A stretch of DNA of 8,078 bases, from positions 1 to 8,078 of the forward strand of contig JABMRA010000086.1 in NCBI GenBank assembly GCA_013202925.1, read 5' to 3'. Shown here piece after piece: positions 1 through 5,417 of this stretch; within the stretch, counting starts at the first letter, position 1, and each line of letters begins with the position of its first letter. The DNA comes from Candidatus Omnitrophota bacterium (GTDB lineage Bacteria; Omnitrophota; Gorgyraeia; Gorgyraeales; Gorgyraeaceae). Under the pieces are notes generated by a model. That model saw nothing but the letters and a program-made list of their open reading frames with translations. It ran no database searches and had not been told where the DNA came from. The position numbers and the translations under genes are program-made.

Positions 1-115
1 CAACTGTCTCTGTCTTTGTAATAGCCTTGTCTTCCTTCATCTCAAAGATATCCGGCGCTGCGTTCACACACAAACCACAACCAACGCACAATTCCTCATC
101 TACCTTAACCTTCAT
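1..115 (-). CDS. Ferredoxin, [4Fe-4S] (5' part only, runs off the window)
   Basis: Reading leftward from an ATG at 115, the first 38 codons stay open to the window edge. The N-terminus has the CxxCGxC signature (Cys10, Cys13, Cys16: C-V-G-C-G-L-C) followed by N-A-A-P-D-I-F-E-M, as in small single-cluster bacterial ferredoxins of about 60-70 residues. The residue before the Pro is Ala rather than Cys. In single-cluster ferredoxins that position need not be a ligand, because the fourth ligand lies near the C-terminus, outside this window, so the gene need not be defective. The start is fixed by a strong Shine-Dalgarno, AAAGGAGG (121-128), five bases upstream. The protein would be a cytosolic low-potential electron carrier. 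Its partner cannot be named from here. It lies 114 bases downstream of the ATPase gene on the same strand, separated from it by two hairpins. Confidence 0.85.
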   Translation of the reverse strand, partial: MKVKVDEELCVGCGLCVNAAPDIFEMKEDKAITKTETV

Positions 116-134
116 CCTGGCCTCCTTTAATGAG

Positions 135-189
135 CCCCCGCTGATTCGTTTTGCATTCGCAAAAGCGAATCAAAACGAAACAGTGGGGG
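135..189. repeat. Long hairpin between the ATPase and ferredoxin genes
   Basis: CCCCC (135-139) pairs with GGGGG (185-189), CTG (141-143) with CAG (181-183), TTCGTTTTG (145-153) with CAAAACGAA (171-179), and ATTCGC (155-160) with GCGAAT (165-170), around an AAAA loop. The only flaws are one bulged C (154), one A-A mismatch and one G-T pair, so about 23 pairs form. No T-run follows on the minus strand, where the flanking sequence is instead the ferredoxin ribosome binding site. It is therefore not a classical rho-independent terminator. It could stabilise the 3' end of the ATPase message, separate ATPase and ferredoxin expression, or be one of the foldback repeats of this genome. Confidence 0.75.
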
Positions 190-197
190 TAAGTTCG

Positions 198-233
198 AAC
201 AGTGACTTACGTTCACTCTGTTCCGTAAGTCAC
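198..233. repeat. Foldback overlapping the ATPase stop codon, with two alternative pairings
   Basis: GTGACTTACG (202-211) and CGTAAGTCAC (224-233) form a perfect 10-bp stem with a 12-base loop. The right arm contains the stop codon of the ATPase gene (230-232). A competing stem is possible: GAACAG (198-203) pairs with CTGTTC (218-223), extended by TGA/TCA. It shares bases with the first stem, so the two cannot form together. No T-run follows on the minus strand. It may belong to the same class as the other gene-end foldbacks in this window. Confidence 0.65.
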
Positions 234-1354
234 GTCCTCACAAATTTTAACACAAATTCCCTGAACATGCGGTCAGGTATATCAAAGCCGGCGTCCTGAT
301 CCCGCCTTACAACACCTTTTTCCTGCAGCCTGTAAAGAAAATTCTTTATATTGGCGATGGGAAACCGCCTGGCGTGCCGGCCGACTATCATCATTGTCCT
401 GAAATCCTTTATCGAGAGCGGGCGCTTCTCCTCAGCCAGTATCTTCAATAAATACCTTTCCCTGTCGCTCGCCTTGGCTAAAAGCGTATTGAAATAGTCC
501 TTGCCCAATTCCTTCAGGGTGTTATTCAGCGCATTTTCCCAGACGCCCTCTGTCACCCTTCCCTCTATCTGACCGTCGTAAAGATGATTGGACAAGAGCT
601 GCACCTCATACGGGTGCCCGTTTGTATATTCAAAGATCCTCTCCTTTATCCGCCCGTCAAAACTCACGCCTGTATCTTCAAGGGTCTCCTCCACGGTATT
701 TATAACGTCTTGCTTGCCGAGATTTTCAACGCTCAGGCGTTTTCTGAAAAACCTGCCTACAGGGTCGTGTTTGTCCAAAAAGGCTGACCAGCCGGCCGGC
801 GTAGAAGAAAGTATGAATAAAAATCTGGTGTCGCGGATGATCTCGTCCTTGCTCAACACTGCCCTTAATATGTCTATTGTGTTTGAGATTGGCAAAAGAT
901 TCTGCAGGTCATCCAGGAAGACCGCTGCCAATTTTGCGTCCTGCGCCTTCCACAATTCAAGCAGGAACTTTGTAAACTGGGTCTGCGCCTGCAAGGGAGA
1001 CTTCTTTTTTGAAAAAAGGCCCAGGAGTTTTTCTGAATCCGCGTTGAGCCCCGGAAAACCCATGAGCATCTCTTCTGCGATCAGATGTATTGCGTCGAGT
1101 GGCCTGTCTTTTTTTGTAAATCTGGAGATGGAGCAGAAACACGCAGGATTGCCTTCCTCCTGCGCCATCCTTCTGAACTGTTTCAGAAGAGAGGTCTTCC
1201 CTATGCCCCATTCTCCCAGGACTACCAGATGATTCGGCCTGACAGAGATCGCGTCTCTGAGATTGGATCTGAATTCCGCGAGTTCCTGTTCTCTTCCGCC
1301 GAATACCCGCGGCTCCCAGCCTGACTGCGGCGTAAAAGGATTGGATTTTATCAT
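230..1354 (-). CDS. AAA-type P-loop ATPase with C-terminal winged-helix-like region
   Basis: This is a soluble ATPase of about 374 residues resembling AAA_16/Orc1-Cdc6-like STAND-type proteins. Seen in sequence, counting from the GTG at 1360: an N-terminal box F-G-G-R-E-Q-E-L (about 20-27), Walker A G-E-W-G-I-G-K-T-S (49-57), Walker B A-A-V-F-L-D-D (145-151), a sensor-1-like strand L-F-I-L-S-S-T (181-187), and a helix N-G-H-P-Y-E-V-Q-L-L (247-256) typical of the lid of this family. A basic C-terminal segment (about 300-376) is compatible with a winged helix that could bind DNA or protein. No membrane segment is present. Start choice: GTG at 1360 overlaps the TauE stop, but ATG at 1354 has GGG nine bases upstream and fits better. 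It is translationally coupled to the TauE-like gene. Its biological role is not known to me; regulatory, signalling or DNA-loading roles are all possible. Confidence 0.8.
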   Translation of the reverse strand: MIKSNPFTPQSGWEPRVFGGREQELAEFRSNLRDAISVRPNHLVVLGEWGIGKTSLLKQFRRMAQEEGNPACFCSISRFTKKDRPLDAIHLIAEEMLMGFPGLNADSEKLLGLFSKKKSPLQAQTQFTKFLLELWKAQDAKLAAVFLDDLQNLLPISNTIDILRAVLSKDEIIRDTRFLFILSSTPAGWSAFLDKHDPVGRFFRKRLSVENLGKQDVINTVEETLEDTGVSFDGRIKERIFEYTNGHPYEVQLLSNHLYDGQIEGRVTEGVWENALNNTLKELGKDYFNTLLAKASDRERYLLKILAEEKRPLSIKDFRTMMIVGRHARRFPIANIKNFLYRLQEKGVVRRDQDAGFDIPDRMFREFVLKFVRT

Positions 1355-1356
1355 AG

Positions 1357-1716
1357 TCACTTACCCAAGAGCATATACATTGAAATGCAAAAAAGCAAGG
1401 CCCCGAAAAGCCTCCTGAGGACCAGCTGCGGCAGTATATGCGCTATGTTGGCCCCTATAAAACCGCCTATAAAAAATCCAAGGCTTATAAATATTGCTAC
1501 CTTAATATTGATGTTCCCCGCCTGATAGTATTTGATCGCGGCCAGGATCCCTACGGGAAGTAAAAGCGCTGCGAGCGCAGTGCCCTGCGCAAGGTGCTGA
1601 GAAAATTTGAACAGATAGACAAGGAGCGGCACCAACACCACTGCCCCGCCTATTCCAAAAAAACCGCTGAACGTGCCGGCAAGCAGGCCTATTAATATAT
1701 TAAATAGATTAGGCAT
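1357..1716 (-). CDS. Half-size TauE/SafE (COG0730) family membrane protein
   Basis: This 119-residue hydrophobic protein has about four transmembrane segments (roughly 5-37, 45-62, 72-92 and 101-117). The N-terminal G-F-F-G-I-G-G-A-V-V-L-V-P-L-L (18-32) matches the glycine-rich signature of the TauE/SafE/DUF81 permeases, and G-G-F-I-G-A (84-89) recurs in the family. Typical members have about 240-270 residues and two such repeats. This one has a single repeat, and I see no second repeat or frameshifted remnant downstream, because the ATPase gene follows immediately. Half-size members are known and would have to dimerise. Family members are proposed to export or import sulfonates, sulfite, sulfoacetate or other organic anions; the substrate here is unknown. 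The start is ATG at 1716 with a weak purine-rich GAGAGATAAAG upstream. The stop overlaps the beginning of the ATPase gene. Confidence 0.82.
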   Translation of the reverse strand: MPNLFNILIGLLAGTFSGFFGIGGAVVLVPLLVYLFKFSQHLAQGTALAALLLPVGILAAIKYYQAGNINIKVAIFISLGFFIGGFIGANIAHILPQLVLRRLFGALLFCISMYMLLGK

Positions 1717-1717
1717 A

Positions 1718-1746
1718 TTTACTTTATCTCTCAGCTATGGTAAATT
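1718..1746 (+). promoter_or_regulatory. Possible weak promoter giving a leaderless GlcD message
   Basis: TTTACT (1718-1723) and TAAATT (1741-1746) are 17 bases apart, each matching the sigma-70 consensus at four of six positions. Initiation seven bases downstream would fall on the A of the ATG at 1753. No Shine-Dalgarno precedes this ATG, which is consistent with leaderless translation but does not prove it. Confidence 0.22.
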
Positions 1747-1772
1747 ATAGATATGATTATAAAGCGTGATAA
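1744..1772 (-). promoter_or_regulatory. Sigma-70-type promoter for the TauE-ATPase unit
   Basis: On the minus strand a perfect -10 TATAAT (1749-1744) is preceded, after a 17-base spacer, by TTATCA (1772-1767), four of six matches to TTGACA. Transcription would start near 1737, about 20 bases before the TauE ATG. The -35 lies inside the first codons of the divergent GlcD gene, so the two promoter regions overlap and could interfere with each other. Confidence 0.5.
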
Positions 1773-3201
1773 AGACATTATCAAGAGTTATTTTGAAGAC
1801 GAATCCGGGCTTCTGGGCGGACACGCGGACAAAATAATATTTCCGGAAAACGAGAAAGAGGCAGCCGGGATCCTGCAGGATGCGGCAGCCAAAAAAGAGC
1901 CCCTGACGATTTCCGGCGGCGGGACAGGGGTCACAGGCGCCAGGGTCCCGTTCGGCGGTTCAATGCTTGGCACGGACCTGCTCAACAAGATCATTGATAT
2001 CGACGCAAAAGATCTAATCGCAACAGTCGAGCCAGGGACAAGGCTGTCTGATCTCGACGCAGAACTTTCTAAGAAGGGCCTTATGTATCCTCCTGACCCC
2101 ACAGAGCCAAACGCATTCGTAGGCGGCACGATTTCCACCAATGCCTCTGGCGCAAAGGGTTTCAAATACGGGCCAACGCGCTCGTATGTAAAAAGATTAA
2201 AGGTCGTCCTCTCTGGCGGAGACATCCTGGATATAGCGCGGGGAAGGATCTTTGCCGACAACGCAGGTTCCTTCACGCTGAAATTAAAAAATAAGGAAAT
2301 AAAACTGGCCCTGCCGCAATATTCAATGCCTGAGATAAAAAGCGCTGCGGGTTACTATATAAAGGAAGGCATGGACCTCATAGACCTGTTCATAGGGAGC
2401 GAGGGTACGCTCGGACTGGTTTTGGAAGCGGGTCTTGGGCTCGGCAAAAGGCCGGAAAAGGTAATGAGTTTTTTCAGCTTCTTCGGCTCTGAAAAAGACG
2501 CGCTTGATTTTGTAAAGGCCGCAAAATCAAACCATGCCATGTCCCTGGAATACATGGACGCCAACTCACTGGATTTATTGCGGGGTAAATTTAAAAACAT
2601 ACCCTCCGGCACAAAGGCAATGGTGTATTTCGAGCAGGACTATAGAAAAGAGGACGAAAATACCCTTATCGACTCATGGACCAAGCTGCTTGAAGCCCAC
2701 AACGCCTCTATGGAAAAATCCTTCTTCGCGGACTCTGAGAAGGAGAGGGAAAAATTAAGGGCATTCAGGCATGGCCTGCCAGAGATGATAAACGAGATCG
2801 TAAAGAAAAACAAACTGCCAAAAGTCGGGACAGACATAGCTGTGCCGGGGCCTGGTTTTCCGGAGATGTTTACGTTCTACAAAGAAAGGCTCGGCCAATC
2901 AAAGATAGATTTTGTAATATTCGGCCACATAGGAGAAAATCATCTGCACGTAAATATGCTCCCCAAGACAGATGAGGAATTTAAAAAAAGCAGATCCGTG
3001 TACATGGACTTTGTAAAAAAGGCCGTGGGCCTGGGAGGGACCGTGTCGGCAGAACACGGCATAGGGAAATTAAAACATGCGTTTTTAGAGGCGATGTACG
3101 GGAGAAAGGCCCTGGGGCAGATGGCAGCGCTCAAAAAATCCCTGGACCCGGCCTGCATCCTCGGCCTCGACAACATCTTCCCCAAGGAGCTTTTAACCTG
3201 A
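1753..3201 (+). CDS. FAD-linked 2-hydroxyacid dehydrogenase, GlcD/D-lactate dehydrogenase family
   Basis: The protein has 482 residues, normal for the vanillyl-alcohol-oxidase-type GlcD/DLD family. The N-terminal FAD domain (about 25-225) shows S-G-G-G-T-G (54-59), V-E-P-G (92-95), Y-P-P-D-P (112-116), N-A-S-G-A-K-G (130-136) and I-G-S-E-G-T-L-G (214-221). The C-terminal domain (about 235-480) shows G-H-I-G-E-N-H-L-H (391-399) and A-E-H-G-I-G (433-438), the usual metal-site His/Glu residues, and ends with the family's S-L-D-P...N-I-F motif. It should oxidise a D-2-hydroxyacid such as D-lactate, glycolate or D-2-hydroxyglutarate to the 2-oxoacid and pass electrons to quinone or another carrier. 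The substrate cannot be read from sequence. No iron-sulfur domain is fused, and no glcE/glcF partner is adjacent. ATG 1753 is the only reasonable start but has no Shine-Dalgarno. The downstream LarA-like gene lies 18 bases away, so the two are probably co-transcribed. Confidence 0.9.
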   Translation: MIIKRDKDIIKSYFEDESGLLGGHADKIIFPENEKEAAGILQDAAAKKEPLTISGGGTGVTGARVPFGGSMLGTDLLNKIIDIDAKDLIATVEPGTRLSDLDAELSKKGLMYPPDPTEPNAFVGGTISTNASGAKGFKYGPTRSYVKRLKVVLSGGDILDIARGRIFADNAGSFTLKLKNKEIKLALPQYSMPEIKSAAGYYIKEGMDLIDLFIGSEGTLGLVLEAGLGLGKRPEKVMSFFSFFGSEKDALDFVKAAKSNHAMSLEYMDANSLDLLRGKFKNIPSGTKAMVYFEQDYRKEDENTLIDSWTKLLEAHNASMEKSFFADSEKEREKLRAFRHGLPEMINEIVKKNKLPKVGTDIAVPGPGFPEMFTFYKERLGQSKIDFVIFGHIGENHLHVNMLPKTDEEFKKSRSVYMDFVKKAVGLGGTVSAEHGIGKLKHAFLEAMYGRKALGQMAALKKSLDPACILGLDNIFPKELLT

Positions 3202-3219
3202 GCAAAATAGGCAGGCATC

Positions 3220-4296
3220 ATGAAGACGATTATCGCAGTTCCTGATTTCACGCGCGAGGCGCATCTTAAAAAGATACTTCCGGGGCTTGTTAAAAAGCTG
3301 GGTAGAGCGCAGGCGATAGAGATAATAATAGCCACAGGCCTGCACCGGAGCCCTACAAAAAAAGAGATAAGACATAACCTGGGGGCAATAGCAGATAAAA
3401 TAAAGGTATCGGTCCATGATCACGGAAAAAATTCTGTGGCATATTTCGGAAGGACCAAAAAAGGCATACCCGTATATCTGAATAAAAAAATAAAAGACGC
3501 TGATTCAATAATAACCGTAGGCGTTGTAGAGCCGCATCTCTACGCAGGTTATAGCGGCGGCGTTAAGGTAGTAGCAATAGGTCTTGCGGGCGAGAAGACA
3601 ATAAACGCCACGCATCACCCGAGATTCCTGGAGCATAAAGGCACAAGGATATGCTCTATAAAACAAAATCCTTTCAGGGATCTTATAAATGAGATCGGCC
3701 AGCTCCTCCCTATAAAATACTCCATAAACATAATAAATGACGAAAACGGTGACCTATTAAGGGTGTTCAAAGGGGCCCCGCAGGCCTCTTTTAAAAAAGC
3801 AGTAAGCTATTCACAAAAGATATTCGAGAAAAAAATAAAGAGGTCTTTTGACGCTGTGATCTGCGGCATCCCGGAGACAAAGGCAATAAATATGTATCAG
3901 GCATCGCGCGCATTTAATTATGTGGCAAACACGAGAAAAACTATTTTAAAAAATAACGGCCTGATCCTTGTAAAGGCGGACCTGAAAGAGGGCTTTGGAA
4001 AAGGGCTCGGAGAAAGACGCTTCATGAACAAGATGCTCGGGCTAAAAGACCCGAAAAAACTGGTAAGGCAAATTAAAAAAAGGGGCTGCCTTGCAGGAGA
4101 ACACCGCGCCTACATGGTGGCAAAGGCCATGCTAAAGGCCCGGCTGGGATTCATATCAAAGAGGGCCCATCTATATAAAAACAGGCCCCTTCCTTTTCTA
4201 TTCTTTAAAGATCTAAAAGAGGCCCGTAAAACTATAAAAAAACACTCCAGGATCTACTACCTAAAAAACGCCTTCTCCTCCATCCTCATAAATTAA
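3220..4296 (+). CDS. LarA-like nickel-pincer-dependent 2-hydroxyacid racemase/epimerase family protein
   Basis: This 358-residue protein of the LarA (DUF2088) family retains the key residues with the spacing I recall for Lactiplantibacillus plantarum lactate racemase. D-F-T-R (Asp9, Arg12) corresponds to Asp72/Arg75, G-L-H-R (His42) to catalytic His108, and E-P-H-L-Y-A-G-Y-S-G-G (His106) to catalytic His174. Lys116, ten residues on, corresponds to Lys184, which anchors the pincer cofactor. His132 corresponds to the nickel ligand His200, and Y-Q-A-S-R (Gln227, Arg230) to Gln295/Lys298, with Lys replaced by Arg. It starts about 60 residues later than classical LarA, so it is a short variant. 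AGGCAGG (3209-3215) four bases before the ATG supports this start. It probably racemises or epimerises a 2-hydroxyacid that the upstream dehydrogenase oxidises. The substrate is unknown, since this family has many specificities, and no larB/larC/larE cofactor genes are in the window. Its stop codon lies inside a foldback repeat. Confidence 0.82.
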   Translation: MKTIIAVPDFTREAHLKKILPGLVKKLGRAQAIEIIIATGLHRSPTKKEIRHNLGAIADKIKVSVHDHGKNSVAYFGRTKKGIPVYLNKKIKDADSIITVGVVEPHLYAGYSGGVKVVAIGLAGEKTINATHHPRFLEHKGTRICSIKQNPFRDLINEIGQLLPIKYSINIINDENGDLLRVFKGAPQASFKKAVSYSQKIFEKKIKRSFDAVICGIPETKAINMYQASRAFNYVANTRKTILKNNGLILVKADLKEGFGKGLGERRFMNKMLGLKDPKKLVRQIKKRGCLAGEHRAYMVAKAMLKARLGFISKRAHLYKNRPLPFLFFKDLKEARKTIKKHSRIYYLKNAFSSILIN

Positions 4297-4314
4297 TTCG
4301 CTTCGCTCATTAAT
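4292..4314. repeat. Short nested foldback containing the LarA-like stop codon
   Basis: On the plus strand the order is ATTAAT, TC, GC, TTC, GC, TC, ATTAAT. It is a palindrome with two nested stems separated by TC/TC steps, which read as tandem G-A pairs on the minus strand, around a three-base loop. The TAA stop of the LarA-like gene (4294-4296) lies in the left arm. The hairpin at 7756-7774 has exactly the same design. GCTCATTAA (4305-4313), the complement of TTAATGAGC, also occurs at 127-135 and 5283-5291. Confidence 0.6.
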
Positions 4315-4425
4315 ACACAGATAATCACAGATTTCGTGTACAATTCATGCTTTACAGATGATCGCAGGCATAAACATCTGTGATCATCTTGTATCTTTTC
4401 ATCTGTGTTCATCTGTGTAATTAAT
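4309..4425. repeat. Inverted repeat of CACAGAT/ATCTGTG units between convergent genes
   Basis: The left arm (4309-4332) contains CACAGAT at 4316-4322 and 4326-4332. The right arm (4401-4425) contains ATCTGTG at 4401-4407 and 4411-4417. The arms match in reverse complement with one gap and two mismatches. A second nested pair lies inside: 4353-4367 against 4378-4393, one bulge and one mismatch. Similar CACAGAT-rich intergenic repeats are familiar in many bacterial genomes. The element covers the last codons and the stop of argB. AATTAATTCG occurs on both sides, at 4291-4300 and 4419-4428. It lies between convergent transcripts and could act as a bidirectional 3'-end structure, although neither side has a strong T-run. 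Confidence 0.75.
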
Positions 4426-5283
4426 TCGTGTTTTCACAATTTCCGTGCCGATCCCTTTATCCGTAAATATCTCCAGAAGCAGACTGTGCGGGATCCTGGC
4501 GTCGATTATATGCGTCTTTGAAACCCCGCCCTTCAATGCATTCGTGCAGGCCTTTACCTTTGGTATCATGCCTGTCTGGATAATGCCTTCTTCTATAAGC
4601 CTTTCTGTGTCGCTCATTGTCAAAGTAGAGATCAATGTGGATTCATCGCCCGCCTTCTTCATTATGCCCTTCACATCCGTCAACAATACCAGCTTCACCG
4701 CCTTTACAGCCACCGCGATCTTTGAACTCGCCTCGTCTGCGTTCACATTGTAATATTTATTATCCGAGCCGATGCCGACAGATGATATCACAGGCACGGA
4801 CCTTGGTCCGGCTGCCTTTTTTATAACGTCCGCCTCTATCTTCTCCACCTCTCCGACAAAACCCAATGCCCTGGATTCTTTGTGCGGCCTGGCCTTTATT
4901 GCGCCTTTTTCCACTGTATTCAAACTCACAGCCCTGCCTCCTAATTTCTTGATATCCGAGGCGATCGTGTGATTGACCTCGCTCAAGACCCTGTCCACTA
5001 TCTCCATCTCTTCCTTGCCAGTGACCCTGAGCCCGTCCTTAAATTCTATCTTTTTCCCTGATTTCTTCATCTCTTCGTTGATGAAAGGCCCGCCGCCGTG
5101 CACCAGGACAGGCCTTATGCCGACATAACTCATAAAGACAATATCCTGCAGCACCCTTTTTTTTATCTCAGGGTCTATAAGCGCACTGCCGCCGTACTTT
5201 ATCACAAAGACCTTGTTGGCGTATGATTTTATATACGGCAACGCCTCGATCAATACGTCTGATTTTCTTATCGCTTCTTGCAT
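4399..5283 (-). CDS. argB: N-acetylglutamate kinase
   Basis: ArgB phosphorylates N-acetyl-L-glutamate with ATP, the second step of arginine synthesis, in the cytosol. The 294-residue protein shows the amino-acid-kinase signatures V-I-K-Y-G-G-S-A (27-34), V-H-G-G-G-P (61-66), G-L-R-V-T (84-88, substrate-binding Arg86), Y-N-V-N-A-D-E-A (178-185), L-L-T-D-V-K-G (200-206) and M-I-P-K (239-242). The N-terminal helix D-V-L-I-E-A-L-P-Y-I-K (9-19) and C-terminal H-S-L-L-L-E-I-F-T-D-K-G-I-G-T (266-280) are features of hexameric, arginine-inhibited kinases, so feedback inhibition by arginine is likely. The usual end is shortly after G-T-E-I. Here the last eight residues (I-N-Y-T-D-E-H-R) and the stop are encoded by the adjacent CACAGAT repeat. 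The start ATG lacks a Shine-Dalgarno, and a perfect 15-bp hairpin ends ten bases upstream. It lies 134 bases after argJ. Confidence 0.97.
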   Translation of the reverse strand: MQEAIRKSDVLIEALPYIKSYANKVFVIKYGGSALIDPEIKKRVLQDIVFMSYVGIRPVLVHGGGPFINEEMKKSGKKIEFKDGLRVTGKEEMEIVDRVLSEVNHTIASDIKKLGGRAVSLNTVEKGAIKARPHKESRALGFVGEVEKIEADVIKKAAGPRSVPVISSVGIGSDNKYYNVNADEASSKIAVAVKAVKLVLLTDVKGIMKKAGDESTLISTLTMSDTERLIEEGIIQTGMIPKVKACTNALKGGVSKTHIIDARIPHSLLLEIFTDKGIGTEIVKTRINYTDEHR

Positions 5284-5293
5284 TAATGAGCAC

Positions 5294-5327
5294 TTGGTTT
5301 ACGAAAATCTAAATTTTCGTAAACCAA
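5294..5327. repeat. Perfect 15-bp hairpin just upstream of argB
   Basis: TTGGTTTACGAAAAT (5294-5308) and ATTTTCGTAAACCAA (5313-5327) are exact reverse complements around a CTAA loop. Only ten bases separate the structure from the argB ATG on the minus strand, and those bases contain no Shine-Dalgarno. No T-run follows, so it is not an ordinary terminator. It could control ribosome access to argB, mark a processing site between argJ and argB, or be a dispersed foldback element. TTAATGAGC at 5283-5291 links it to two other foldbacks in the window. Confidence 0.75.
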
Positions 5328-5360
5328 TCCTTTCTGTTTTTCTCAATGTAAAGGTGCGAA

Positions 5361-5414
5361 TTAACCCGCCGAAGCCTATCTTCTTTGAAGTTTCTCCTTG
5401 GCGAAGGCGGGTAA
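5361..5414. repeat. Foldback downstream of argJ with nested GAA-separated stems
   Basis: ACCCGCC (5364-5370) pairs with GGCGGGT (5406-5412), with TT/AA possibly extending it across a bulge. Inside lie opposed GAA trinucleotides (5371-5373 and 5403-5405) and a second stem GCC/GGC (5374-5376 and 5400-5402). A small CTTC-TTT-GAAG hairpin (5380-5390) sits within the apical region. It begins three bases past the argJ stop codon. The stem-purine-stem arrangement resembles the elements at 4292-4314 and 7756-7774. Confidence 0.6.
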
Positions 5415-5417
5415 TCT

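Noticed and set aside
588..1232. Open frame of 214 codons on the plus strand opposite the ATPase
   Set aside because: The minus-strand frame contains Walker A and B motifs in the right order; the plus-strand frame is a shadow.
1788..2276. Open frame of 162 codons on the minus strand inside the GlcD gene
   Set aside because: The opposite strand encodes conserved FAD-domain motifs throughout; this frame has no family resemblance and no upstream signals.
4309..4425. CRISPR-like array of CACAGAT units
   Set aside because: The units are 7 bases, few, inverted rather than direct, and lack uniform spacers; no cas gene is nearby.
5286..5328. Leader peptide before argB: a TTG-initiated 14-codon frame through the hairpin whose TAA overlaps the argB ATG
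   Set aside because: The purine-rich AAAGGA directly abuts the TTG, too close for a Shine-Dalgarno, and the frame simply reads through a perfect palindrome.
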